Shown: piece after piece, positions 27,401 to 35,152 of the stretch | How the letters are laid out: each line of letters starts with the position of its first letter | Position numbering within the stretch: position 1 is the stretch's first letter | Assembly (NCBI GenBank): GCA_005884665.1 | Contig: VBAT01000032.1 | Span: 4,711 to 53,674 of the forward strand | Reading direction: 5' to 3' | DNA: 48,964 bases | Origin: Bacteroidota bacterium | GTDB lineage: Bacteria; Bacteroidota; Bacteroidia; Chitinophagales; Chitinophagaceae | Made by a program: the position numbers and the translations under genes | The notes under the pieces: generated by a model | Databases searched by the model: none | What the model was told of the DNA's origin: nothing | What the model saw: only the letters and a program-made list of their open reading frames with translations

Positions 27401-27527
27401 TGATCTTGTTGCTGCTAAGTCCTTCCTCCCGCGTGAGTTTCTCCATGAAATGCGGGATATCCTGCGCTGTGACATTGATACAAAATGCGCAGCAAAAAAA
27501 AGAGAGAACTATATGGTTGCCCGGCAT
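24423..27527 (-). CDS. Two-component sensor kinase with extracellular beta-propellers and Y_Y_Y domain
   Basis: 1034 residues. A signal peptide (about 1-22) precedes many propeller repeats (for example GFLWIATTDGLNRFDG and SIYEDGEKRLWLVTEGDLSCFD) to about residue 700. A Y_Y_Y domain follows (YAYRLLGEDTGWIMTGSQRQINFSHLAPGNYTFIVRASN), then one membrane helix (about 795-815). The cytoplasmic HisKA_3 domain has His846 in LHDEVGSTLTN. The ATPase has the N-box KETVNNLAKHSKA and DNGVGFD. Unlike Bacteroides hybrid two-component systems, it lacks its own receiver and DNA-binding domain; these sit on the next gene. Ligand unknown. The downstream DsrE/TsdA genes suggest a sulfur or redox signal. Confidence 0.92.
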   Translation of the reverse strand: MPGNHIVLSFFCCAFCINVTAQDIPHFMEKLTREEGLSSNKINDLTQDDNGFLWIATTDGLNRFDGTEVVQYFHNDNSNSISHNYIYCLERLAGNFIAIGTQAGLDFYNSSTGKFVNFYYRQNNSLDEFSNIITRMEIDHNGNLWAASGTCIYIFDKQRQLTKVIPSSFTEADVTRKRLKFAEKMLPLSNGDMLLYLSTGLKIFSSREDKVVDLNRCALFNHLKFLDDLHETPAFRVFDEYTPAANVFKIFDKYFLVIKPSVDSLYLFDEKGKQLNSCYFPYNKYPYILWSQQLSTLDSNNLVFLFHNYGCADIPVSWKDNKPFLHSPPSLLFEEYEYDAAWRDAQGNWWLATAEKGLQKISPGKQYFKADTLIDQLTGQAIKYDINSISQYDHTLWASTYGNGFFEIDLQSGRHEQHFIHTAPSDRWPNFVWNIRQVSSDTLWVGTQAGLFWYCRSKKTSGRIPPYPGKPPSLDSVAITTQFVDSYGWVWMGLGKTHGVCSFDPGRHRFTWYPPNSSQGYPLRYPTLIAEDKKGDLWFVNDASGALVHRERSTGRFELIPLQTSSRKKLSNLSGIWCQDESTIWLGTVTDGLVKFDIPSRLVTIYGHERGLSNNHISSIYEDGEKRLWLVTEGDLSCFDRRSETFTSYSEKDGLPASYPTAYFYYDKNNGRLYTGGSSAVFHFNPDMLRPDPPPQKTIITAMHINGTLLMPEPGKTERFKSWQNDITIQFAAIDLSNGTRTKYAYRLLGEDTGWIMTGSQRQINFSHLAPGNYTFIVRASNSNGVWSDESASVSFYIKPPFTKTAWFYGMVLLATGGLFYGLYRFRLRQLIRTEQIRSEISKNLHDEVGSTLTNISLGTLLAQKQLNDKNSLNRILKRIYEDSQHVSESMREIVWSINPKIDTLGESLPRMLHYASELLEAQDIELKAEITPEIEYVKLNMQQRRDLYMIFKETVNNLAKHSKATLVNIKFVLDERKLVMMVSDNGVGFDTKTVLLTNGIKNMQERAQSNRWKLDIDSALGNGTTITLKAQIA

Positions 27528-27622
27528 CTTGAGGAGGATGAATGTCTACTAATTTAGGATTTTCTTTTTTTATAAGAAAAGCCGCTATTTTGACTGTCCA
27601 ATTTCCAATCTAAGAACCGCCA

Positions 27623-27652
27623 GGATACGCAAAGTCCCTAAAGGTATCCGCG
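27623..27652. repeat. Dispersed repeat, copy 1 (copy 2 at 29022-29052)
   Basis: GGATACGCAAAGTCCCTAAA and the following GGTATCCGCGG recur almost unchanged 1.4 kb away, on the other side of the glycoside hydrolase gene. Ends GGATAC/GTATCC are self-complementary. This copy overlaps the hydrolase stop codon. Confidence 0.8.
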
Positions 27653-28834
27653 GTTCAAAACCCCAAGCCTTAAAATCGAACTATACTTATTTTTGCCCGT
27701 CATACTTCGTATAAAATCGATCTCTTCGGGTTTGTATGGAGTATAGTCCCTTTTAAATAATATATGATGCCATAAAGGAGGATCAGTGGTATACCTTTTC
27801 TCCCAGCTATCCCAGGGATATTTGGTCTGCTCTTTTCCATCTGCAAAGCCCCAGTTGATCATGCCTACTTTATTCGGTTTCGCCACGGGCATGATATTGA
27901 TCACCGTGCTTTTATTCCCCCTTGCCATGTATTCGGAACAAATAACCGGCCGGCCACGCTCCAGCAGCGCATTCATTTGTTTGCGGAAAGTAACCGAATC
28001 ATTATAGCAATGAAAGCTGATGATATCCGAATTTTCCAGTTGAATCCTTTCGGTCGCAGTCAGGTTCTTGCTGCTGTCCATATCCCAACCATTCTTCCAA
28101 AACGTCCAGAGACCTGAGGTCAAAGGCTGGGTTGGATTTTCTGCCCTTGCCCATTTGAAAACCTGTGGAAGTAATTGGTTAACCAGTTCCACTTTATTCT
28201 TTGGTTCTTTGCTTCCGTAACTGCTATCATTGGTATTATCCGGTTCGTTCCAGACATCCCAGCATAAAATGCGTTTATCATTGCCAAAGGCTTTGATTAT
28301 GCCCTTCACATACTGCTCCAACTGGCCGTATTGAGAACTATCCGTTAAGATTGTAACGCCCGGACTTTGAACCCAACCTGAGTTGTGCAAGCCTGGCACC
28401 GGATCGTGTTGCTTACCCAGTTTTGGAAAAGGGTCCCAACAGCTGTCAAAAAAAACAAGCATCGGTTTGATATGATGACGGGCACATATTTCCAGGAAAG
28501 CATCTATCCTTCTTATAAAACCTGTCGAATCCTGTTGCCACAATTTATCATGTAAAAAAACTCTCAGCGTGTTGAACCCGATACTCTCTGCCAGTGCCAG
28601 TTCTTTATCGATAGTTGCGGAGTCAAAACTTTCTGCCTGCCACATCTCCAATTGATTGATGGCCGTAACAGGTAGATAATTGCACCCGGTTAGCCAGGGT
28701 TGTTGCTTATACCAGTCCGCTGCCTTCTCTTTTGTCCATATGCTTTGAGTAGGAGCAGTAGCCGTATTGGGACTTTCACACGAGATAAAAAGAAAGAGAA
28801 TGGCTATGAAGGAGATTGTCCAGATGTTTCGCAT
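27638..28834 (-). CDS. Cellulase-family (GH5-like) glycoside hydrolase lipoprotein
   Basis: 398 residues. A lipoprotein signal ends in LFISC (Cys19). A TIM-barrel hydrolase of clan GH-A follows: acid/base Glu197 in CWDVWNEPD, nucleophile candidate Glu301 in RPVICSEYMARG, and barrel strands GFNTLRVFLHDKLW and KPMLVFFDSCWDPF. The GH family number and substrate cannot be fixed by eye. The last codons and the TAG stop lie inside a short dispersed repeat (27623-27652), so the native C-terminus may have been altered by repeat insertion. Divergent from the E2 gene. Confidence 0.85.
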   Translation of the reverse strand: MRNIWTISFIAILFLFISCESPNTATAPTQSIWTKEKAADWYKQQPWLTGCNYLPVTAINQLEMWQAESFDSATIDKELALAESIGFNTLRVFLHDKLWQQDSTGFIRRIDAFLEICARHHIKPMLVFFDSCWDPFPKLGKQHDPVPGLHNSGWVQSPGVTILTDSSQYGQLEQYVKGIIKAFGNDKRILCWDVWNEPDNTNDSSYGSKEPKNKVELVNQLLPQVFKWARAENPTQPLTSGLWTFWKNGWDMDSSKNLTATERIQLENSDIISFHCYNDSVTFRKQMNALLERGRPVICSEYMARGNKSTVINIMPVAKPNKVGMINWGFADGKEQTKYPWDSWEKRYTTDPPLWHHILFKRDYTPYKPEEIDFIRSMTGKNKYSSILRLGVLNRGYL

Positions 28835-28890
28835 AAATCTTGTTTAAAATTCTGTTTGATGAATATAAGCAAACTCCTCAAAATAGAGTT

Positions 28891-28964
28891 GCCACGGATA
28901 CACGGATAGAAATAGATATTCCGGGTACCGGTGGCTAAAAATCTTTAATCCGTGTATCCGTGGC
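28891..28964. repeat. 17-base inverted repeat between the hydrolase and E2 genes
   Basis: GCCACGGATACACGGAT (28891-28907) is perfectly inverted at 28948-28964, with 40 bases between. The units resemble the copy at 29022-29052 (GGTATCCGTGGC). They lie in the divergent promoter region of the glycoside hydrolase and aceF genes. Confidence 0.85.
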
Positions 28965-29109
28965 GATAAAATCGATTCCTATTGAGTGCCCTGGCCCTTT
29001 GCGATAGTTCTTGTATCGCAAGGAATACGCAAAGTCTCTAAAGGTATCCGTGGCAATCCCCGTTTCAATTCCCCATTTTACCTTAATTTCGGCCAAAATT
29101 CAAAGGCTC

Positions 29110-30825
29110 ATGGCTGAAGTGATATTGATGCCCCGCCTCAGTGATACAATGACAGAAGGTGTCATCGCTGCCTGGCACAAAAAAGTTGGAGATACTGTTA
29201 AAAAGGGCGATCTGCTTGCAGAAGTGGAAACAGATAAGGCTACAATGGAACTCGAAAGCTACAAGGATGGTACATTGCTTCATATCGGTACCGACAAAGG
29301 TGGAAAACTCCAGGTAAATGACCTGTTAGCAATCATCGGCAATAAAGGCGAAGATATTTCCGGCTTATTGAAAAGTGGAGGAAACAACGACGCAAAACAA
29401 CCCGAAAAGAAAACCCAGGAAAAAGCAACCGACAAAGCGCAAGGGAATGGCGACAAGGCCCAGGCTCCAAAACAGGAAACCAAAACCCAGGGTTCCTCAA
29501 TAGATATTTCCAAGATGGAGGAAGTGGTGCTGATGCCCCGTCTCAGCGATACTATGACAGAAGGCGTAATTGCGGGCTGGAATAAGAATGTCGGCGATAC
29601 AGTTAAAAAAGGCGATGTACTGGCAGAAATAGAAACTGATAAAGCTACTATGGAACTGGAAAGTTATAAGAATGGCAAACTTTTGTTCCAGGGAGCTAAA
29701 AAAGGAGAAAAAATTGCTGTGAATGATTTGCTGGCAATTATTGGAGCTGTGAATGATTTGCTGGCAATCATTGGAGAAGAAGGAAAAGTAGATGTGGACA
29801 AGATCGTAGCCGCTGCCAAAGCAGGTTCCGGACACGCGTCTTCTGCCGGCAGTCAAAAGTCTGAAGCAACTCAAAAACAGGAAACAACTCAGCCAGCAAC
29901 AGCAGTCCAGGAACCGGTAGGAGCAGAACAACATTCAACGAATGGAAGAGTAAAAGCTTCTCCCCTGGCGAAAAAATTAGCTGCCGAAAAAGGAATTGAC
30001 ATCAATAAATTATCGGGAAGTGGTGACGGCGGAAGAATTGTAAAAGCAGACATCGATAGTTATAAGCCTGCGGCAGCTACAGCTGCGCCATCAGGCGAGA
30101 AAAAAGCTGCCGTTCCATCTTTCGCACCAATTGTATCTGGACAGGAAGCCTACACCGACATACCGAATTCTCAGATACGCAATATAATTGCGAAAAGACT
30201 GGCCGAAAGCAAATTCAGCGCCCCACATTTCTATCTTACGATGGAAATAAACATGGACAATGCAATGGCTGCCCGTACGCAGTTGAATGAAGTCAGTCCT
30301 GTCAAAATAAGCTTTAATGACCTGGTGGTGAAAGCCTGTGCACTGGCCTTGCGCCAACACCCGGCTGTCAACTCTTCGTGGATGGGCGATAAGATCCGCC
30401 GCTACCAGCATGTTCATATCGGTATCGCCGTCGCTATCGAAGATGGTCTGATAGTGCCCGTTGTTCGTTTCGCCGATCAGAAGACATTGCCCCAGATCGC
30501 AGCTGAAAGCAAAGAGCTGAGTGGCAAAGCAAGAAATAAAAAGTTACAGCCGAATGAGTTTTCGGGCAACACCTTTACAATTTCCAACCTGGGAATGATG
30601 GATATAGATGAGTTTACCGCTATCATCAATCCGCCAGATAGCTGTATTATGGCTGTTGGCAGGATCAAAGAAATAGTGGTGAAAAAAGAAGAAGGCTTTG
30701 GCGTAAGCAATATAATGAAAGTAACATTGAGTTGCGATCATCGCAGTGTTGATGGCGCAACCGGCGCTGCCTTCCTCCAGACGGTCAAAAAACTCCTCGA
30801 AAACCCAATAACAATGCTACTCTGA
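29110..30825 (+). CDS. aceF: Pyruvate dehydrogenase E2, dihydrolipoamide acetyltransferase
   Basis: 571 residues from ATG29110 (MAEVILMPRLSDTMTEG). A longer upstream frame runs through repeat DNA and is rejected. Two lipoyl domains carry the lipoylated lysines Lys43 and Lys178, both in ETDKATMELESY. They are followed by Ala/Gln/Lys-rich linkers, an E3-binding domain (about 283-318, KASPLAKKLAAEKGIDINKL) and the catalytic domain (about 345-571) with SCDHRSVDGA (His544, Asp548). It transfers the acetyl group to CoA in the pyruvate dehydrogenase complex. The second lipoyl domain ends in a duplicated AVNDLLAIIG (203-222). E1 and E3 genes are not adjacent. An intrinsic terminator follows. Confidence 0.95.
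   Translation: MAEVILMPRLSDTMTEGVIAAWHKKVGDTVKKGDLLAEVETDKATMELESYKDGTLLHIGTDKGGKLQVNDLLAIIGNKGEDISGLLKSGGNNDAKQPEKKTQEKATDKAQGNGDKAQAPKQETKTQGSSIDISKMEEVVLMPRLSDTMTEGVIAGWNKNVGDTVKKGDVLAEIETDKATMELESYKNGKLLFQGAKKGEKIAVNDLLAIIGAVNDLLAIIGEEGKVDVDKIVAAAKAGSGHASSAGSQKSEATQKQETTQPATAVQEPVGAEQHSTNGRVKASPLAKKLAAEKGIDINKLSGSGDGGRIVKADIDSYKPAAATAAPSGEKKAAVPSFAPIVSGQEAYTDIPNSQIRNIIAKRLAESKFSAPHFYLTMEINMDNAMAARTQLNEVSPVKISFNDLVVKACALALRQHPAVNSSWMGDKIRRYQHVHIGIAVAIEDGLIVPVVRFADQKTLPQIAAESKELSGKARNKKLQPNEFSGNTFTISNLGMMDIDEFTAIINPPDSCIMAVGRIKEIVVKKEEGFGVSNIMKVTLSCDHRSVDGATGAAFLQTVKKLLENPITMLL
29716..29775 (+). repeat. 30-base tandem duplication inside aceF
   Basis: GCTGTGAATGATTTGCTGGC plus ten more bases occurs twice in direct succession (29716-29745, 29746-29775) with one synonymous difference (ATT/ATC). 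It adds ten residues in frame to the end of lipoyl domain 2. Confidence 0.95.
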
Positions 30826-30847
30826 TCCTGTTGAAATTTTTTAGAAA

Positions 30848-30880
30848 GCCGTCCGCCGAAAGGCAGGCGGCTTTTGTTTT
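30848..30880 (+). terminator. Intrinsic terminator after aceF
   Basis: GCCGTCCGCC and GGCAGGCGGC pair around a GAAA loop (one wobble and one mismatch), followed by TTTTGTTTT, about 22 bases after the aceF stop. Confidence 0.85.
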
Positions 30881-30992
30881 ATTCAAATATCCCTTAGGAG
30901 AAATACGTGTCTTGCCTTAAACCATGAAAATATATTTGAGGATGTTGGCATCATTTGATGCCCGCTAGTAAGTTTGCAGAAATCTGAGCCTG

Positions 30993-31244
30993 ATGAAACC
31001 GAAAGACAACGCAGAATTTTCCTGGACAGGGTTGTTCATCTCTATCGGCATCTCCTTTATTTTGTTCAGCCTCTTTATTAAATTAATTGACGGAACCTCC
31101 TCCCATTCCGGTGTATTCTTTAAGATCGCAATGGTTTCCCTGGTTTGCTGGGTTATCGCCTATATATACGAGATACTGGCAAAGCCCGAAGAACCGACCG
31201 GGAGGACTGCCCACATTCATAAAAGGGAGTTAACCAGACACTAG
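30993..31244 (+). CDS. Small two-helix membrane protein of unknown function
   Basis: 83 residues with two hydrophobic segments (about 12-30 and 42-62) and a charged C-terminal tail (EILAKPEEPTGRTAHIHKRE). I recognise no family. Codon use is like its neighbours, and the frame is preceded by a plausible spacer after the aceF terminator. Its stop codon overlaps the stop of the convergent phosphoesterase gene by four bases, a tight arrangement that supports it being real. Confidence 0.6.
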   Translation: MKPKDNAEFSWTGLFISIGISFILFSLFIKLIDGTSSHSGVFFKIAMVSLVCWVIAYIYEILAKPEEPTGRTAHIHKRELTRH

Positions 31245-33094
31245 GGTTTTTCTTTCGTTTCCAGCAACACGATTTTTCCATCCATTGTCGAAACGATAAG
31301 ATGAATCTTATCCAGAACCCGCACTGTGTTGATCATTGAATTGTCGATCTTGTGTGCCCAGGCTATTTGCCGGTTGACCGGGTCGATAGCATACACCACC
31401 CCATTTCTTGTTCCAAAGAACACCTGCCCATTTTTTTCTATCAGCATTGACGGCACATGTTCATATCCAAAGCCGCAATTCATTTTCCAGGCCGCTGATT
31501 GTTTTTCACGGCTGGCAGCATAGGCGACGATGGTATCCTGCATGGTCTTACCATAGATCCATTTTCCATCATTGGAAATCCCGATTGATTCACGGACAGT
31601 GGCATCGTTATTCCGCCAAAGTGTTTTACCATCGCTGGCATCTATGGCAGAAATATACCGGTCCGGAGCAACTACATAGACAACTCCCCCGCTGGCAACG
31701 GGAATACATGCGGCCGGAGAATAATTGCGGACAGCGGATCCATTGTTCCATTTCCAGGCGAGAGCACCGGTCGTTTTATCGAGAGCGTAAAGATTCCTGT
31801 CCCAGGCGCCAAAAATTATTTTTCCATCATATATCAAAGGAGTGCTCACCACGGGACCTTCAAGTCCGTCAAACTTCCAGATCATTTTTCCTGAATGTAA
31901 ATCCAGGGCGGTAAATGTATGATCGCTGCCGCCAATAAATACGGTGTCATTACTGATCACTGGGCACCCGAGGACCGAAGCATTTTCAGCATATTTCCAT
32001 TTTAATTTTCCATCTTTTGTAGTTAAACAATATACATTGCCATCGCCTGAACCTGCAACGACCAATCCTTTTGAAATAGCGGGTGAAGAAAAGATGGCCC
32101 CTCCGGTTGCATAGCTCCATTTTTGTTTACCGTCTTTTAGCGAAATGCACAGTAGTTTTCCATCCTGGTTTCCCACGATGACATTTTCACCTTCAACAGC
32201 AGGCGTGGAAATGACATTGGCATCCGATGAAAACCTCAACCGTTCCTCGGTTTGCTTATATTTTTCATTAATGCTATAATCCGGGCGGTTGAATTTTTTA
32301 TCTGCAGGATAATGCCGGGGTTCAATTTTTATAGCAGTCCAGGATTTTAATGTTTCCTGGCCTGGACGTCTTTCGGTAAAGATCATTGAGTCGGATCTTA
32401 CATCTACCAGGTTATAGCCTCCATATTCGGCCTTTGCCCGAAGATTGGACCGTCCCATCACAGCCGGGATATCTTCAAAGTTCATCGCCCTGTTTGCATG
32501 TCCGTGCCCGCAGAGTATTGCCCAGGTATTGTAATGGCGAAGGCGGTCTGTGATCTCATACCAGTTGTCCAGGCTATTATCAATTGGGTAATGATTGAGA
32601 AAAATAACCGGTTGCTGGTCTTTTACATTTTTCAATTCTTTGTCAAGCCAGTTAATAGCGGCGCGGGGAACATGCCCATCGCTCATACGCAGGTAAGGAC
32701 CTGAGGCACACCCGAGGAAACGAATACCGCTGTATTCAAAGCTGAACTTGTCATTCCCGAAAACCTTTATAAAACTATCGCCGCCACTCTCGCTCCAACC
32801 GGCGTCATGATTACCCGGGATAATGTAATAAGTAACCTTAAGTCCTTCCAGGATCTGCTTTGCCCTTTTTATTTCTTCATTGGTGCCAAGTTCGGTTATA
32901 TCGCCGGTAATAACCACAAACGCAATGTCATTCATCTGGTTGATATCAGCCACCGTCCTGCGCAAATCTTCTTCCGCTTTTCCATCGGGTGAACCGATAT
33001 GAGTGTCCGATAAGAAAGCAAAACGAAAATTTTTAAACTGTGCACGGGCGGCCAGGGAAAATATCAACAGGCAGACAAACAAAAGCTTTTTCAT
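31241..33094 (-). CDS. Secreted metallophosphoesterase fused to a PQQ-like beta-propeller
   Basis: 617 residues from ATG33094 (MKKLLFVCLLIFSLAARAQ, signal peptide). The calcineurin-like phosphoesterase domain (about 20-260) has the metal motifs SDTHIGSPDG, ITGDITELG, IPGNHDAGW and LCGHGHANR. Residues about 290-617 form a PQQ-type propeller with repeats such as VIVGNQDGKLLCISLKDGK, VVAGSGDGNVYCL, VFIGGSDHTFTALDLHSGK and VFFGTRNGVVYAIDPV. It probably hydrolyses phosphomonoesters or diesters outside the inner membrane, with the propeller for binding. Substrate unknown. TATCTTGC (33106-33099) is a possible -7 element right before the start. Confidence 0.9.
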   Translation of the reverse strand: MKKLLFVCLLIFSLAARAQFKNFRFAFLSDTHIGSPDGKAEEDLRRTVADINQMNDIAFVVITGDITELGTNEEIKRAKQILEGLKVTYYIIPGNHDAGWSESGGDSFIKVFGNDKFSFEYSGIRFLGCASGPYLRMSDGHVPRAAINWLDKELKNVKDQQPVIFLNHYPIDNSLDNWYEITDRLRHYNTWAILCGHGHANRAMNFEDIPAVMGRSNLRAKAEYGGYNLVDVRSDSMIFTERRPGQETLKSWTAIKIEPRHYPADKKFNRPDYSINEKYKQTEERLRFSSDANVISTPAVEGENVIVGNQDGKLLCISLKDGKQKWSYATGGAIFSSPAISKGLVVAGSGDGNVYCLTTKDGKLKWKYAENASVLGCPVISNDTVFIGGSDHTFTALDLHSGKMIWKFDGLEGPVVSTPLIYDGKIIFGAWDRNLYALDKTTGALAWKWNNGSAVRNYSPAACIPVASGGVVYVVAPDRYISAIDASDGKTLWRNNDATVRESIGISNDGKWIYGKTMQDTIVAYAASREKQSAAWKMNCGFGYEHVPSMLIEKNGQVFFGTRNGVVYAIDPVNRQIAWAHKIDNSMINTVRVLDKIHLIVSTMDGKIVLLETKEKP

Positions 33095-33198
33095 GCTGGC
33101 AAGATACAAGATTAGCGAGAGTGTTTGTCGTTAAAATCCGGTGAAGAATCGGTGTTGGCCCAGTTTGACCACAGACTTTTTTGAAGCTCAAAATATAT

Positions 33199-33239
33199 TT
33201 TCAAAAATTTTTGAAAGTTCGAAAATAGCCTTAATTTTG
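33199..33239 (+). promoter_or_regulatory. Promoter with palindromic operator candidate of the GbsR-type gene
   Basis: TTTCAAAAATTTTTGAAA (33199-33216) is a perfect 18-base palindrome. It overlaps a TTTG element (33210-33213) that stands 18 bases before TAATTTTG (33232-33239), a full match to the Bacteroidota -7 consensus TAnnTTTG. The -7 box ends four bases before the ATG at 33244, so the transcript would be leaderless or nearly so. The palindrome fits autorepression by the encoded regulator. Confidence 0.6.
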
Positions 33240-33243
33240 AGAC

Positions 33244-33750
33244 ATGAAATTAACCGAGGCAAAACAGCAGTTCATTAGCAGTTGGGGCGCATTTGGAACC
33301 CATTGGGGTATTAACCGCACGATGGCCCAGATCCACGCATTGCTGCTAATAACCCCTGATCCGTTGACGCAGGATGATATTATGGAACAGTTGAATATTA
33401 GCCGGGGCAATACAAATATGAATATCCGTGATCTGATCAACTGGGGTTTGGTTGAAAGGGTGCTGATGACCGGCGAACGCAAGGAATATTTTTCAGCTGA
33501 AAAGGACATATGGAAAGTAGTCAAACAAATTGTCAAGGAAAGGAAAAAAAGAGAGCTCGAGCCAATGCTGAAGTTGCTGGACCAGTTGGAAGAAGTAGAA
33601 GGTGACAAAAGGGACAAAAATATCAAGTCATTTGTAGATACTGTAAGCAGTATAAAAAAACTCGGGCGCCAGGCCGACAAAACCCTGGACGTAATGATCA
33701 AAGCTGAAGAAAACTGGTTTGTGGGAAATTTAGTTAAGCTCTTTAAATGA
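33244..33750 (+). CDS. GbsR/MarR-family transcriptional regulator
   Basis: 168 residues. A winged helix-turn-helix at about 20-95 shows the GbsR pattern: WGAFGTHWGINRTMAQIHALLLI, PLTQDDIMEQLNISRGNTNMNIRDLINWGLVERV and the wing GERKEYFSAEKDIW. A C-terminal helical dimerisation region follows. GbsR of Bacillus represses choline-to-betaine genes, but the wider family is diverse. A palindromic operator candidate lies in its own promoter and a strong terminator follows, so it is a single-gene unit. Targets unknown; the nearby TIGR01777 gene is one candidate. Confidence 0.9.
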   Translation: MKLTEAKQQFISSWGAFGTHWGINRTMAQIHALLLITPDPLTQDDIMEQLNISRGNTNMNIRDLINWGLVERVLMTGERKEYFSAEKDIWKVVKQIVKERKKRELEPMLKLLDQLEEVEGDKRDKNIKSFVDTVSSIKKLGRQADKTLDVMIKAEENWFVGNLVKLFK

Positions 33751-33778
33751 TCCACTGTCATTCGTTGTCAGGATACAG

Positions 33779-33802
33779 AAGCCGGTTAACCGGCTTTTAT
33801 TT
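33779..33802 (+). terminator. Intrinsic terminator after the GbsR-type gene
   Basis: AAGCCGGTTAACCGGCTT is a perfect palindrome (33779-33796) followed by TTATTT, 29 bases after the stop codon. Confidence 0.85.
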
Positions 33803-33980
33803 GAAACCATTATTTCAATTTTTTCTGAAAGTTTAATAAATTAACCACCTATAAATTTTTTGCGTATGACAAACCCGCTTATCATTAATAAAATACGATG
33901 GAAGGATCTTGCCCGTTGGTCCCGTCGGGAAATCCTTGTTGAAACCTGGAGAAAAGGAACACACTTTAAATCGTACCCTT

Positions 33981-35084
33981 ATGAAAAATAAAAAGATCGT
34001 CATAGCAGGTGGCACAGGATTTATTGGGCAGGCATTGACAGAGTATTTCGGGCGAACCAATTCAATCGTCATACTCAGCAGGCTATCCGGAGACACGCAT
34101 ACTAATTTGTATCATCAAAAATTGCTGACAGTTGACGACGGATATCTTGTAAGGTACGTGAAATGGGACGGTAAGACCGTTGAAGAAAACTGGAGCGAAG
34201 AAATAGCCGGGGCTGATATAGTCATTAACCTCGCAGGGAAATCAGTGAACTGTCGCTATCATAAAAAACAAAAGCAGGAAATATTTGACAGCCGTGTGAA
34301 TGCCACGAACGCACTAGGTGAAGCGATACGAAAAACAAGTCATCCCCCTGCATTATGGGTCAATGCTGCATCTGCAACTATCTATCAAAACAGTCTTACT
34401 GCACCTAATGATGAATTTACAGGGGTAATCTCCGATCGGAAAGAAGATAATATGCCCTATAACATTATTGATAACTTACGGTATCGAAAGAACAGGTTGT
34501 TGGCTGCACTATTCCAGGGCAAAGAATCCGAGGTGTACAAAAATCTGGAAACGGATTTTTCGGTCCAGGTATGTAAGCTTTGGGAAAAAGTTTTTTTTGA
34601 GCAGGAAACACATGGCACAAGAAAAGTTGCGTTACGAACCGCGATTACCCTTGGCAAAGCCGGTGTGATTACTCCCTATCTTAACCTCTGTAAGTTTGGC
34701 CTTTGCGGAAAACAAGGCAGTGGTAAACAAATGTTCAGTTGGGTACATGTGGAAGATGTTGCCCGCATGATACAATGGTTGTATGAAAATGAGAAAGCGA
34801 TAGGTGTATATAACTGTGTAGCACCAAATGCGGTTTCTAATTACAGTTTACTGAAATCTCTCCGGCAACTCACGGGAAATAAAATTGGCCTGCCAGCGGG
34901 CAGCTGGATGCTGGAAGCTGGTGCTTTCCTGATTGGCACAGAAACTGAATTACTGTTAAAGAGCCGGTGGGTTATTCCGACAAGAGCTACCCGCGAAGGA
35001 TTTGTGTTTAACTACCCTTTGCTCAGAAATGCCCTCGAGCAGATAATTGCTGATCTTCCCCGGAGAAATTACAGCTTGTCGTAA
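33981..35084 (+). CDS. TIGR01777-family NAD(P)-dependent epimerase-like protein
   Basis: 367 residues from ATG33981 (MKNKKIVIAGGTGFIGQAL). A start at 33909 would add a non-conserved stretch. The Rossmann NAD(P) motif is GGTGFIG at residues 9-15. Family blocks are DIVINLAGKSVNCRYHKKQKQEIFDSRV, WVNAASATIY, LRTAITLGKAG, SWVHVEDVARMIQWL and YNCVAPNAVSNYSLLKSL. The protein belongs to the SDR superfamily (YfcH-like); its reaction is unknown. The next gene on the strand begins 68 bases later. Confidence 0.9.
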   Translation: MKNKKIVIAGGTGFIGQALTEYFGRTNSIVILSRLSGDTHTNLYHQKLLTVDDGYLVRYVKWDGKTVEENWSEEIAGADIVINLAGKSVNCRYHKKQKQEIFDSRVNATNALGEAIRKTSHPPALWVNAASATIYQNSLTAPNDEFTGVISDRKEDNMPYNIIDNLRYRKNRLLAALFQGKESEVYKNLETDFSVQVCKLWEKVFFEQETHGTRKVALRTAITLGKAGVITPYLNLCKFGLCGKQGSGKQMFSWVHVEDVARMIQWLYENEKAIGVYNCVAPNAVSNYSLLKSLRQLTGNKIGLPAGSWMLEAGAFLIGTETELLLKSRWVIPTRATREGFVFNYPLLRNALEQIIADLPRRNYSLS

Positions 35085-35152
35085 ATCCTCGGCCAGCATG
35101 GGATTATCAAACAAAAACAGGTTCAGATTGTTGGTATAGATTTACATGTAAT

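Noticed and set aside
33833..34096. 87-codon minus-strand frame
   Set aside because: Antisense to the start of the TIGR01777 gene, without family features.
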